A DNA stretch of 64,000 nucleotides from the NCBI RefSeq assembly GCF_017874735.1, contig NZ_JAGGLV010000006.1, positions 186,001 through 250,000 of the forward strand, written 5' to 3'. This DNA is from Paenibacillus silagei. Lineage in GTDB: Bacteria; Bacillota; Bacilli; Paenibacillales; Paenibacillaceae. Positions 1-8,623 of this stretch are shown here, piece by piece (the stretch's first letter is position 1; every line of letters starts with the position of its first letter). The notes beneath the pieces are model-generated. The model saw only the letters and a program-made list of their open reading frames with translations. It ran no database searches and had not been told where the DNA came from. The translations under genes were made by a program, and so were the position numbers.

Positions 1-24
1 GCGCAGATTCATACTGTAAGAATG

Positions 25-66
25 ATCCCCTGCAAACCGTGTGAACGGCAGGCAGGGGATTTTTGG
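25..66 (+). terminator. Rho-independent terminator
   Basis: ATCCCCTGC at 25-33 pairs perfectly with GCAGGGGAT at 52-60 and is followed by TTTTT. It presumably ends a gene lying left of the window. Confidence 0.8.
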
Positions 67-94
67 TGCGCGGATGTTGGCTGCAAAAACCCTG

Positions 95-144
95 TTGACT
101 ATTATATCGGCAGCCGATATACTAAATGTATCGGTTGACGATAT
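95..144 (+). promoter_or_regulatory. padR promoter with overlapping operator palindromes
   Basis: A sigma-A-type promoter is visible: TTGACT at 95-100, a 17-bp spacer, and TATACT at 118-123. The spacer and -10 are occupied by a perfect 19-bp palindrome, TATATCGGCAGCCGATATA (103-121). A second, shorter palindrome (TATCG gttga CGATA, 130-144) follows. PadR proteins usually repress their own promoter through such dyads, so autorepression is the likely logic; that part is inference. Confidence 0.65.
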
Positions 145-244
145 ATCGACACATGTTATAACGTCAGATGCTATAACGCCGAATGATACAAAGGAAATTC
201 CCGGTCTGTGAAATGAGACTCAAAGATGCGCGATAAGGAAGGTG

Positions 245-577
245 ATGGCATTGTCCGGCAACAATGAATACGGGGCGCTGACCGAAGGCGTCTATTATAT
301 CCTCTTGTCCCTGCTCACCCCGATGCACGGCTACGGGATTATGCAGAACGTGAAGCTGCTGAGCAATCAGCGTGTGGAGCTGGGTGCAGGCACGTTATAC
401 GGGGCGTTAAGCACACTTGTGGAACGAGGCTGGATCAAGCTGCTGGCTGGCGGAGAAGATTCCCGCAAGAAGGAGTATCAGATTACGGAGCTAGGCAAAT
501 CGATCGTCCAGAGTGAAATGACAAGGCTTGACGAGTTGCTCACTAATGGAAGAAAACTAATGGGAGGCGAAGTGTAA
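245..577 (+). CDS. PadR family transcriptional regulator
   Basis: This is a small DNA-binding repressor of about 110 residues, the usual size of the short PadR class. The N-terminal winged helix is recognisable: an ALTEGVYYILLSLL helix, then HGYGIM, then LGAGTLYGALSTLVERGWI, the recognition helix and start of the wing, then KKEYQITELG. The C-terminal helix serves for dimerisation in the family. The ATG at 245 follows AAGGAAGG; a GTG three bases upstream is possible. The stop codon shares its last base with the ATG of the next gene (TAATG), so the two are translationally coupled. Two palindromes in the promoter suggest autoregulation. Confidence 0.85.
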   Translation: MALSGNNEYGALTEGVYYILLSLLTPMHGYGIMQNVKLLSNQRVELGAGTLYGALSTLVERGWIKLLAGGEDSRKKEYQITELGKSIVQSEMTRLDELLTNGRKLMGGEV

Positions 578-1152
578 TGAGTCAGGTGGTGCGCAAATTT
601 TTCATGGATTTCGAGAAGGAAGAAGCGTGGCTGAATGAAATGTCGGCCAAGGGATTGGCCCTGGTGGAGCATTCTTGGGCCCGTTATGTGTTCGAAGAGA
701 GCGCTAAGGGGGAGTATATTTACCGGATTGAGCTGCTGGAGAAGGACCCGAAGGAGGCGGCAGGCTACTTGCAATTCATGGAGGAGACCGGAGCCGAGCG
801 GGTGCCATCCGGGACCCCTACCAAGGCCAATCGTGCCTTCATGAACCAACGCTGGGTGTTCTTCAGAAGGAAGGCCTCGGAAGGCCCCTTCCAGATCTAT
901 ACCGATGCAGATTCCAAGATCAAGCACTATCAGAGAATCTATAAAGTCTATCTGTCCCTCGCGTTCATGGAGCTGATCATCGGCTCTTTAAATCTCATGC
1001 TGATTATGCTGAACACTTCTTCTAACATCTACAAAATCAACCTCATCGTGGGAGTGTCCGTTATCATTCTGGGCCTGTTCTTCATCTGGCTCAGCCTGCC
1101 TATCCGCCGCAAGATCGCGCGGCTGCAGCAGGAGAAGCTGATTCGGGAGTGA
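577..1152 (+). CDS. DUF2812 domain-containing membrane protein
   Basis: A 191-residue protein. Residues 1-110 match the DUF2812 pattern (KFFMDFEKEEAWLNEMSAKGLAL, then YRIELLEKDPKE). Two C-terminal hydrophobic segments follow, around 130-150 and 155-178, ending in a basic tail (RRKIARLQQEKL). DUF2812 proteins are commonly encoded directly behind a PadR regulator, as here with a one-base overlap. They are thought to be membrane-associated partners of it, but their biochemical role is unknown. The pair is probably co-transcribed and derepressed together by the signal PadR senses. Confidence 0.8.
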   Translation: MSQVVRKFFMDFEKEEAWLNEMSAKGLALVEHSWARYVFEESAKGEYIYRIELLEKDPKEAAGYLQFMEETGAERVPSGTPTKANRAFMNQRWVFFRRKASEGPFQIYTDADSKIKHYQRIYKVYLSLAFMELIIGSLNLMLIMLNTSSNIYKINLIVGVSVIILGLFFIWLSLPIRRKIARLQQEKLIRE

Positions 1153-1248
1153 GGGGATGCTTTACAATCTCGCAAACAGCGGAAATAGTAGAATTAATAC
1201 TCCTGCGGGCTAACCATAGCTACAGCATCCACAACCACTGCAGATAAC

Positions 1249-1550
1249 AAGTGGATTAATGCAGCTTAATTCTTCAACGTTTGACGATTATAGGGAACTA
1301 AGTGGAAAAACAGCATCTGCTATTGCCGATTTGGCTGCTACCGGGAGAGGTATGAATATTTAAGTGTTGTTTTTCCAACTCTTGCCGGAGTATCGTCTAT
1401 TTATTGGTTAGCAAGTGCCCAATATCCACCTATTTCCCCCATCACAGCAAGGGGAGCCGTTTTTCGCATACATCTGGCCCACGTACCTGCTCTCCAGCAA
1501 ATTGTGTTCGGTTTTTCGCATACACATACACCCGGACCCTGCGCGCTCGC
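1249..1550. repeat. Intergenic 51-bp-period repeat array (locus R1)
   Basis: No credible gene lies between the DUF2812 stop and the GH4 terminator. Instead, AAGTG-starting units begin at 1249, 1300, 1362 and 1413, giving steps of 51, 62 and 51 bp. They are followed by two units with TTTTTCGCATACA (near 1460 and 1512). Consecutive units carry inverted cores (GGAAAAACA at 1304-1312 against TGTTTTTCC at 1368-1376) that could pair. Related arrays occur at 4316, 15641, 16515, 22525 and 23697. Confidence 0.7.
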
Positions 1551-1571
1551 CCCCCACCTCCACCTACGCCA

Positions 1572-1619
1572 AAATAAAGGGCTATCCCAAGCAGTCATCA
1601 TGACTTTTGGGACAGCCCT
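1572..1619 (-). terminator. Terminator of the GH4 gene
   Basis: Arms AGGGCTATCCCAA (1578-1590) and TTGGGACAGCCCT (1607-1619) pair with one mismatch. Read on the minus strand the stem is followed by TTATTTT. It lies 46 bases beyond the GH4 stop. Confidence 0.75.
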
Positions 1620-1664
1620 AATTCCAATCTTTCTCCGCTCCGACCAGGCTTATGCCTGCTCCGC

Positions 1665-3170
1665 TTACTGCACCTTCTCGCGGTCCTTGCCCTTGTCGGA
1701 TTCCCCGGCGTTCTTGTTCGCGGCTTCGCGGTCCTGCATCATCTCGTCTACTGACTTCACCTTGAGCCGGGCGGCGCCTTCGTTGCCGGCATTCGTCGGG
1801 ATCAGGTCACCGGAGGCAAGGCGTTCCTTCGCTTCTGCAATAGCTGCGCTGTACTGCGGCAGCCACTGTTCTCCGGCCACCAGCATCTCGTCAACCATCT
1901 GCCAGATCTCCTTCGGATTGCAGACGGCGCCGACCAGCGGGTCCATCATGAACGCCTGGCGCAGCAGCTTGTCGTCGCCATGCACACCTGCTTCTACCGC
2001 CAGGCGCTGCACGGAGATGCTGACGTTGCAGACCGCCGCCGGTCCAAGCGGCAGGTCACCGACCAGCGGCATCGAGATGCCGTTGCGGTCCACGTAGCCC
2101 GGCGCTTCAATAATGGCATCATCCGGCAGATTGGAGATCACGCCGTTGTTCACCATGTTGAAGTGGCCTCTGTACACGCGTCCTGTCTCCAGCCCTTCGA
2201 TAATAAACGAGCCATGCTCCTCGCCCCGCTTCTCCGGGATGTACTCCAGCGCCGGGTCCTTCATCCAGTTCGGAAAGTCCGTCTCGAACCAGTTACGGCC
2301 TTCCGTGCAGACCCGCAGGTAGCCGCCCGTCTCCCCGTTGATCCACACGCCCAGATCAATCCAGTCCATGATCTCGCTCGGGCGCTTGCGGTACCAGGGT
2401 ACATATTCGCTCAGGTGACCGTTCGATTCCGTGCTGTAATAGCCGAAGCGGCGGAGCATATCGATCCGTACCTTCTCGGTACGGCTGTACTCAGGGTGCT
2501 TCTCGAAAGCCTCGAGCAGACCTGCCGTCAGATCCTTGCCTTCATGCTTCGCAGAGATGTACCAGGTCTGGTGATTGATCCCGGCACAGATAATGTCCAC
2601 CTGCGATTTCTCCAGGCCGTACACCTGAGCGATTTGCTGATGTCCATGCTGTACGCCATGGCAGAGCCCGATGGTCTGCACACCGCCGTATTTATTACAG
2701 GCCCAGGTCAGCATAGCCATCGGATTCGAGTAGTTCAGCAGCAATACATCCGGCGCAGCTGTCTCACGGATATCACGGCAGATCTCCAGCATCTCCGCAA
2801 TCCCGCGCTGCCCGTACATAATCCCGCCTGCGCACAGCGTATCTCCTACACACTGATCCACGCCATACTTCAGCGGAATATCCACATCGGTAGCGAAGGC
2901 CTCAAGGCCCCCCATACGAATAGTACAAAATACGTACTTGGCCCCCTTGAGCGCTTCCCTGCGGTCCGTAGTGGAAGAGATGGTGATATCCAGACCATTC
3001 TCCTTAATATCCCGCTGGCACAGCTCAGTGACCATGTCCAGGTTATGGCTGTTTATATCCATGAACGAAACTTCGATATTACGAAATTCCGGCACAGTCA
3101 GCAGGTCGCGCAGCAGTCCGCGGGTGAACCCGATACTGCCTGCCCCGATAAAGGTTACTTTAAAAGACAT
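1665..3170 (-). CDS. melA: GH4 family alpha-galactosidase/alpha-glucosidase
   Basis: A 501-residue NAD- and Mn-dependent glycosidase of family GH4. The N-terminal Rossmann motif is clear (FKVTFIGAGSIGFTRGLLRDL), followed by the family's LLLNYSNPMAM segment. The two metal-site motifs are CHGVQHG and GINHQTWY, both intact. GH4 enzymes act by transient oxidation at C3 and beta-elimination; CHGV-type members are alpha-galactosidases or alpha-glucosidases, and the sequence alone does not settle the sugar. The chosen ATG lies nine bases after GGAGG; an ATG immediately abutting that site was rejected. The last ~50 residues are a charged tail (ending ESDKGKDREKVQ) that looks non-family. The AraC gene lies directly upstream on the same strand. 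Confidence 0.88.
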   Translation of the reverse strand: MSFKVTFIGAGSIGFTRGLLRDLLTVPEFRNIEVSFMDINSHNLDMVTELCQRDIKENGLDITISSTTDRREALKGAKYVFCTIRMGGLEAFATDVDIPLKYGVDQCVGDTLCAGGIMYGQRGIAEMLEICRDIRETAAPDVLLLNYSNPMAMLTWACNKYGGVQTIGLCHGVQHGHQQIAQVYGLEKSQVDIICAGINHQTWYISAKHEGKDLTAGLLEAFEKHPEYSRTEKVRIDMLRRFGYYSTESNGHLSEYVPWYRKRPSEIMDWIDLGVWINGETGGYLRVCTEGRNWFETDFPNWMKDPALEYIPEKRGEEHGSFIIEGLETGRVYRGHFNMVNNGVISNLPDDAIIEAPGYVDRNGISMPLVGDLPLGPAAVCNVSISVQRLAVEAGVHGDDKLLRQAFMMDPLVGAVCNPKEIWQMVDEMLVAGEQWLPQYSAAIAEAKERLASGDLIPTNAGNEGAARLKVKSVDEMMQDREAANKNAGESDKGKDREKVQ

Positions 3171-3322
3171 AATAATCATCCTCCGGCAATGAATTATTGA
3201 CTCCTGTCCATTGTAACAAGGGGACTGCCGGAAGCGTAACCAATATCATGACCACTTTGCCGGCATCCTGTCAACAATCCTAACTTTCTATACGCCATAC
3301 CCTTCCCCGGTTGAACACGAAA

Positions 3323-4228
3323 CTATCCTTCACTCCAGTAATGGCGTTCGATAGAGTTGCGGTATTCGATAGGAGTGCAGCCTGAATATTTCTTGAATAG
3401 CAGATGAAAATACTGCCTGCTGCTGATCCCCACATAGTCGGCAATCTCCGCTACCGGAATCTCCCCCTGTCCCAGCAGCATCCGGGCCTTCTCTATACGC
3501 AGCTGGTTCAGGTAGTCCGTCAGGGTCTGCCCTGTGTGCGTCCGGAAGATGCGGTGCAGATAACCCGGGTGAATATTCACGGAGAGAGCAACCTCCTTAA
3601 CCTGAATGCTCCGGTCATAATTCTGGTGCAGGAACTCGATGGCCCGCCGCACGTAGAGCTGTGAGGGCTGCTGGCTGGACGGGAGCGACTCCATGCGCAG
3701 CCGGGCCAGACGCAGGAGCAGCTCCGCAAAGAGCAGATGCACCATGCTGCTCCCCTTCCGCCCGCGTTGATCCAGCTCCAGCACCAGCGCCTTCAACACA
3801 TGGAAAACCTCCTCCTGATCGGACAACACCAGACTATCGAACGGATGCCGCAGCAGCTCTGCCAACACCTCCTCCTCCCGGGCCAAGCTGCCAATGGACG
3901 GAACTACGCCCCCATATTCGGTAAAAGCAAATTCCACATTTAGCATCCGGCATGAGGAGCCCTCTTCCACAATAAGCCGGTGCGGCACCTCCGCATCCAG
4001 CAGAATCATCTCTCCCCGCTTCAGCCGGAAGGGCGTATCGCCGCCCGCTTCATCCCGCACCTCCACTACACAGCTGCCCGAGATAAGATACATGATCTCC
4101 GTGGAGTTGTGATGATGGTAAGCCATCGTATAATTGCTCCATTGCTTATAATAGTAAGCCAGAAAGTGCGGGCTATAATCCCGCTCCAGCAATCCCTGCT
4201 CAAAAAGACTCCCGTTCATCTCCGCCAC
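3323..4228 (-). CDS. AraC family regulator with cupin-like sensor domain
   Basis: A 301-residue regulator. Residues ~25-130 form an AraC_binding cupin (HHHNSTEIMYLISGSCVV, then LKRGEMILLDAEVPHRL). Residues ~195-295 form the double helix-turn-helix (SIQVKEVALSVNIHPGYLHR, then PVAEIADYVGISSRQYFHLL, then GCTPIEYR). It is encoded 152 bases upstream of the GH4 gene on the same strand, so it probably activates that gene in response to its substrate. The start is a GTG preceded by GGAGGGGAGG; an ATG nine bases further in is possible. A six-unit 51-bp repeat array begins 87 bases upstream. Confidence 0.88.
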   Translation of the reverse strand: MAEMNGSLFEQGLLERDYSPHFLAYYYKQWSNYTMAYHHHNSTEIMYLISGSCVVEVRDEAGGDTPFRLKRGEMILLDAEVPHRLIVEEGSSCRMLNVEFAFTEYGGVVPSIGSLAREEEVLAELLRHPFDSLVLSDQEEVFHVLKALVLELDQRGRKGSSMVHLLFAELLLRLARLRMESLPSSQQPSQLYVRRAIEFLHQNYDRSIQVKEVALSVNIHPGYLHRIFRTHTGQTLTDYLNQLRIEKARMLLGQGEIPVAEIADYVGISSRQYFHLLFKKYSGCTPIEYRNSIERHYWSEG

Positions 4229-4315
4229 ACCGCCCGCCTCCCCTCCGCCAGTATCGATAGCACAAGTGTATCGCTTGAGCGCAGGCAGGACAAGAAGCGA
4301 GCGAGTTGCCCCCTC

Positions 4316-4621
4316 GCCAGCAAATTATGTTCGGCTTTCCGCATACATTTCGCCCACGACCCTCTCGCCAGCAAATTATGTTCGGCTTTCCGCATACATT
4401 CCGCCTACGCACCCCTTGCCAGCAAATTGTGTTCGGTTTTCCGATTACATTCCGCCACCACGCCCCTCGCCAGCCAATTGTGATCGGTTTTTCGATTACA
4501 TTCCGCCACCACGCCCTTCGCCAGCCAATTGTGATCGGTTTTTCGATTACATTCCACCACCACGCCCCTCGCCAGCCGATTGTGATCGGTTTTCCACATA
4601 CATTCCGCCTACATGCCTTCA
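4316..4621. repeat. Six-unit tandem array, exact 51-bp period (locus R2)
   Basis: GCCAG recurs at 4316, 4367, 4418, 4469, 4520 and 4571, i.e. six units at exactly 51 bp. Each unit contains a core such as GTGATCGGTTTTTCGATTAC or TGTTCGGCTTTCCGCATAC, a short T/C-rich loop between CGG and CCG or CG, flanked by ACA/TGT. Because 51 is a multiple of three, several frames stay open across the array, but the apparent proteins are only the repeat translated. No gene is called here. Confidence 0.85.
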
Positions 4622-4659
4622 TACCAGTCTGGAGCCTAAATGCCCAGGTTCCCCGGCGC

Positions 4660-4693
4660 AAAAAAAGAGCAGAAGGCCCGCGCCCTCTGCTCC
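4660..4693 (-). terminator. Terminator of the S51 peptidase gene
   Basis: On the minus strand GGAGCAGA and TCTGCTC form a stem followed by TTTTTTTG. It lies 14 bases beyond the peptidase stop. Confidence 0.8.
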
Positions 4694-4706
4694 CCGTTCA
4701 TTATCC

Positions 4707-5360
4707 TCAATGAATCTTTGTTAATATTCCATTCACCAGACTATACACCCCGCCGCCCTCTATCTCTTCGGGCTGTCCATTCAGCAGGTAGATGCCGGTC
4801 TCTTCGTCAATTCCGTAATTCGGCAGCTCCCCGAGGGTACGTACCGCTGTCCGTAAATGCTCCTCCTCATCCCACTGGGTGAAATGGACGGATAGCAGCA
4901 GATCAGGAATCAGATTGAGGCCCTTGCGGTGTTTGAATTGTCTGCTCTCATTATCCTTGGCGGAAATTACACAGCGCTCCGGGCTAATCAAGGCTCCTGC
5001 CGAGAAGCCGGTAACCGGCACACCGGACTCATACCGCTGCCGGATCACCTCACCGATAGCGGTATCCACAATGAGGTCGGCATACAGATCCGTATCCCCG
5101 CCTCCGATAAAGATCCCGCCGCAAGCCCGCAGACTCTCCATAGCTGTCTCCACCGCTGTGGATTTCAGCGGCAAATAACGGATCTCGGATATCCCCGCGT
5201 CAACCAGCGGCTGCATGCAAGCTGCCATATAGTCCGGCCAGTCTTCGCCTTCTTCAAATAATACAGCGACTGGTCCTGCTGCCATCACGCTTACGAACCT
5301 CCGTGCCAGTCCACGGGTAAACGGAGGACCGCCGCCGTTCAGAAATAAATGCTTGTCCAT
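4707..5360 (-). CDS. Peptidase E (S51)-like class I glutamine amidotransferase-fold protein
   Basis: A 217-residue cytosolic protein of the peptidase S51/dipeptidase E superfamily. The nucleophile elbow is TGFSAGALIS with Ser120. Other family segments are LFLNGGGPPFTRG at the N-terminus and GGIFIGGGDTDLY. S51 enzymes cleave Asp-X dipeptides or related acidic peptides; the true substrate here cannot be read from sequence. The ATG at 5360 follows GGTGAT; an ATG-less upstream extension of 11 codons is unlikely. It is monocistronic, with its own terminator. Confidence 0.8.
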   Translation of the reverse strand: MDKHLFLNGGGPPFTRGLARRFVSVMAAGPVAVLFEEGEDWPDYMAACMQPLVDAGISEIRYLPLKSTAVETAMESLRACGGIFIGGGDTDLYADLIVDTAIGEVIRQRYESGVPVTGFSAGALISPERCVISAKDNESRQFKHRKGLNLIPDLLLSVHFTQWDEEEHLRTAVRTLGELPNYGIDEETGIYLLNGQPEEIEGGGVYSLVNGILTKIH

Positions 5361-5473
5361 GACATCACCTTCAGTATTCAGGATATCCTGCATCTAACCT
5401 TATCCATCTTATAGAAAAGCGCAGGTTCCCGCAATACGCTTCCTCGCCCGCTCCCCCTCAGCCTTTTATCCCA

Positions 5474-7654
5474 TCATCCCTGAAAAGAAATCATCGACTG
5501 CTTCAGCTGCTCCGCCAGCTCCTCCAGCCTGTGCGACAGGGCGACCAGCTCCCTGCTGACCGTGAATTGCTGTGAGGACATGGACGCCACCTCTTCCGTA
5601 GAGGCGCTGGTCTGCTGCACTACCGAGATCACACTCGCCATGGATTGTCCCAGCTGCTGCTGGTATTCGGCCAGCTCGGAGACCGCCGCCGAGGATTGGT
5701 TCAGAACTCCGCTGAACACCTCCATCTCGGCCCTTACACTCCCGAAGATGAGCGAGGATTCCCGGACCGAGGCCAGCTGGCTGTGGAACATCGGTGCAGC
5801 CTCACTCACAACCTTGACCGTGTTCTCGATATGGCTACTGATCTCCTCGGTAATCCGGGAGACGGAGGCAATCGATTCGCTCGACTGATTGGCCAGCCCT
5901 CTGATCTCATTGGCAATGACTATGAAGCCTCTCCCGGCGGCGCCTGCGCGCACGGCTTCAATTGAAGCGTTCAGCGCCAGAATATTCGTCTGCTTGTTCA
6001 TCGCAATCATCGGGGAGAGAATGCTGCGGATCAGCACCGTGCTATCCCGCAGCATGGCTGAATTCTCCTGAATCAGGTCCATCAGCTTCAGCACATCCTC
6101 ACTCTGCGATACCAGCTTCTTCATCCGCTCCGCTCCCTGGTCACTGACCTCCATGACCTTCTCAGCGGAAGCGGCCATCACTGCATTCCTTTCTGCTACT
6201 TCGCTGGTCTTGCCGCCCATCAGCTCCACCTTGGCATTGCTGCTCTCGGCCTCGGCTGCCAGACTGGCGGCTCCCCCGGCGATTTCGCCGGTAGCAGTTG
6301 CGACCTCACTGGCCTGGCCGCTGATCGCGCCGGAAGCGGCAACGAGTTGCTCCGAGGTCACCAGCACTTCAGCAGCCGAGTTGCTGCTCTGCCCGGCCAT
6401 CCGGGAGATCTGCTCCATCATCCGGTTAAAACTGTGGCCCAGCCGTCCGATCTCATCCCGGCCCTTGAAGCTGGTCCGCACCTGCAGATTGCCCTGCTCG
6501 CCCTCTTCCATCAGCCGGGCCAGCTTGCCAAGCGGACGGCCGATCAGCCGCACCAGAACATAGCCAATGATCAGAGCAATCAAGGCTGCAGCCAAGACTA
6601 CCAGCAAGGTAATATAGAGCAGCCTGTCGGCCGATTTGGTGAAATCGCTCACCGGCGCATAACCCAGCAGCGTCCAGTCCGCTGTACTCAACGGCTGGTA
6701 GACTACCAGCTGCGCACTCCCCTGCTCATCCCCGGCTGTGAAGGACCGTTTCCCGCTCTCCCCTTGCCGTGCTCCGGCCGGCTCTTGTCCCTCATTCTCC
6801 CGTTTTCCGGTCAGCTCCCGCTCCTCACTCTTCACTGCCCCAGGCAGCTTCTGCTCCTCACCCTTTTGCACTCCCGTCAGCGCCCCGTCCTTTAACGCTC
6901 CAGTATGTATGTAAGAAGCCTGCCCGAGCAGTGCATCGTCAGCACTGTATGCAACCCGGCCCGAAGAATCGAGGATGCGGATCTCCCCACCCAGCCCGAT
7001 ATGCAGGTTGGACAGCACATCTGTCAGTGCCTGCCCCTTCACCTCGATCAGCATATAATACTCTGCCGCCGGATTCTGAATATTCCGCAGCAGACGGCCC
7101 ATCGTCAGGGAGGACTGGCTGTATGCATCGAAGAAGCCTTTGGCCCGGACGGGGAACCATACGGGATTGCCTTTGCCGTTATCGATCTCCTTCATCCGGG
7201 CCAGGATGCCTTCATCACTGCGCACTCCGCTAATCCCCGTCGATTTGTAGGATTCGGCGTCCACCATGCTTCTTGCGACCAGCCGGACTCCGAGCAGCCG
7301 CTCATCCGATCCTCTGACGGAGTCCAGCTTGCGGCGTATCCGGTCCTCTGCGGCTGACCTTGCAACCGTACCGGCGGACGGGCGATTAACCGTCTCCATA
7401 TCAGCCTTTAACGCCGGATCTACAGCGAATTGCCTGGAGAGCGCTTCATATTCAGCGAACAGGAAATCGAGCTTGTCCGCCGCCTGGACAATGGACTGTG
7501 AGGAGGCTGCTGCCACCTCATCGGTAATGATCCCTTTTGCCGCATAATAGGAGGTTAAGCCCAAAACTGAGGACAACAGGACAATAGTACAGAACAGAAT
7601 TACGAATAACTTGACGCCAACCGAGCTGAAATTAATGAATCGCCGCCGTTTCAT
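5474..7654 (-). CDS. Methyl-accepting chemotaxis protein
   Basis: A 726-residue transmembrane chemoreceptor. TM1 lies at ~12-34, followed by a periplasm-side dCache-like sensor of ~310 residues, then TM2 at ~343-370 (LLYITLLVVLAAALIALIIG). A HAMP domain follows, then a long cytoplasmic signalling coiled coil with the conserved hairpin tip (IMNK-equivalent NKQTNILALNASIEAVRAGAAGRGF). Residues ~255-310 of the sensor hold a charged, repetitive insertion rich in Glu, Lys and Gly, unlike the rest of the domain. It sits beside the maltodextrin transporter on the same strand, so a sugar-related ligand is possible, but that is only position. Confidence 0.9.
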   Translation of the reverse strand: MKRRRFINFSSVGVKLFVILFCTIVLLSSVLGLTSYYAAKGIITDEVAAASSQSIVQAADKLDFLFAEYEALSRQFAVDPALKADMETVNRPSAGTVARSAAEDRIRRKLDSVRGSDERLLGVRLVARSMVDAESYKSTGISGVRSDEGILARMKEIDNGKGNPVWFPVRAKGFFDAYSQSSLTMGRLLRNIQNPAAEYYMLIEVKGQALTDVLSNLHIGLGGEIRILDSSGRVAYSADDALLGQASYIHTGALKDGALTGVQKGEEQKLPGAVKSEERELTGKRENEGQEPAGARQGESGKRSFTAGDEQGSAQLVVYQPLSTADWTLLGYAPVSDFTKSADRLLYITLLVVLAAALIALIIGYVLVRLIGRPLGKLARLMEEGEQGNLQVRTSFKGRDEIGRLGHSFNRMMEQISRMAGQSSNSAAEVLVTSEQLVAASGAISGQASEVATATGEIAGGAASLAAEAESSNAKVELMGGKTSEVAERNAVMAASAEKVMEVSDQGAERMKKLVSQSEDVLKLMDLIQENSAMLRDSTVLIRSILSPMIAMNKQTNILALNASIEAVRAGAAGRGFIVIANEIRGLANQSSESIASVSRITEEISSHIENTVKVVSEAAPMFHSQLASVRESSLIFGSVRAEMEVFSGVLNQSSAAVSELAEYQQQLGQSMASVISVVQQTSASTEEVASMSSQQFTVSRELVALSHRLEELAEQLKQSMISFQG

Positions 7655-7700
7655 TACACTCTCCCCTTATCATGCAGATTACGATTTCTCCTCCATAAAA

Positions 7701-7739
7701 GAAAGGTGCAGCCCCTCAGAACTGCTTCAAGGCCGCACC
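7701..7739 (-). terminator. Terminator of the maltodextrin ABC operon
   Basis: On the minus strand GGTGCGGCC pairs with GGGGCTGCACC and is followed by TTTCTTTT. It sits between the second permease gene and the chemoreceptor gene. Confidence 0.7.
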
Positions 7740-7774
7740 CGTTATTCGTACATACATGGTCTAATTACTATTTT

Positions 7775-8623
7775 CTATCCCTTGCTTGCCCCCGCCGTCA
7801 GGCCGTCCACGAGCAGCCGCTGCAGGAAGGCGAAAAGAATCATAATCGGTACAGAGATCAGTACGGCTCCGGCCGCGAACAGCGTGAAGTTGGAATTCTG
7901 CATCGTATTGACCATATCCCACATCCCCACGGCAACCGTCCAGTTCTCCTTGGTCCGCAGAATCAGCTTGGCGAAGATGAAATCCACCCATGGGCCGACA
8001 AACAGGGTCAACGCTATATAAGTGATCATCGGACGGGACAACGGCAGAATAATCCGGGTAAAAATCCCGAAGTTGCTCGCCCCGTCAATCCGTGCGGCTT
8101 CATCCAGCGAACGCGGAATCGTGTCCAGGAACCCCTTGGCGATCAGCGTTCCTCCGAGCGGCGCTCCGGCCGCATAGACGATAATCAGCGCCAGATGGGT
8201 ATCCAGCAGGTTGAATTCCTTCAGGAGCAGATAGATGGCAATCATGCTCATGAAGCCCGGGAACATCCCGAGAATCAGCAGTGTGGACATGGTGGTCTTG
8301 CGGCTTCTGAACCGGAACCGGGATAAGGCATAGCTGGTCAACAGCGTCAGCACCACCCCGATCAGCATCGAGAACACCGCAATCTTAAGCGTATTCCCAT
8401 ACCAGGTTCCAAACATATAGACCGGTGAGGTGAACAGCTCCTTATAGTGGGCGAGGGTGAATGTCTCGGGAATCAGCGTCTTGCTGTACAGGGATTTACC
8501 CGGCCGGAACGAGGCAAGCAGGATCCAGAGTGCCGGATAGATTGCAGCAACCGCCAGTGCAACAAGAACGATATAGCTTAAGCAGAGACGAATAAAATTC
8601 GCTGCCTTGCGTCCGATGATCAT
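7775..8623 (-). CDS. malG: Maltodextrin ABC transporter permease, MalG type
   Basis: A 282-residue inner-membrane permease with six predicted helices; the first is at ~13-32. The ATPase-docking EAA loop is present (TIPRSLDEAARIDGASNFGIFTRIILPLSRP). It pairs with the MalF-type permease and the binding protein encoded just upstream. Its start overlaps the malF stop by four bases, a sign of translational coupling. No transporter ATPase is encoded nearby; importers of this class in Gram-positives commonly share a single MsmX-type ATPase, which is the probable arrangement here. The symbol is given by family and context. Confidence 0.9.
   Translation of the reverse strand: MIIGRKAANFIRLCLSYIVLVALAVAAIYPALWILLASFRPGKSLYSKTLIPETFTLAHYKELFTSPVYMFGTWYGNTLKIAVFSMLIGVVLTLLTSYALSRFRFRSRKTTMSTLLILGMFPGFMSMIAIYLLLKEFNLLDTHLALIIVYAAGAPLGGTLIAKGFLDTIPRSLDEAARIDGASNFGIFTRIILPLSRPMITYIALTLFVGPWVDFIFAKLILRTKENWTVAVGMWDMVNTMQNSNFTLFAAGAVLISVPIMILFAFLQRLLVDGLTAGASKG

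Noticed and set aside
4316..4621. CRISPR array
   Set aside because: The whole 51-bp unit is similar from copy to copy; there are no constant repeats separated by unique spacers, and no cas genes are present.
4200..4713. Several 80-150-codon open frames on both strands across the repeat array
   Set aside because: They translate the 51-bp unit (17-residue repeats such as CGKPNIICWR) in many frames at once and lack ribosome sites.
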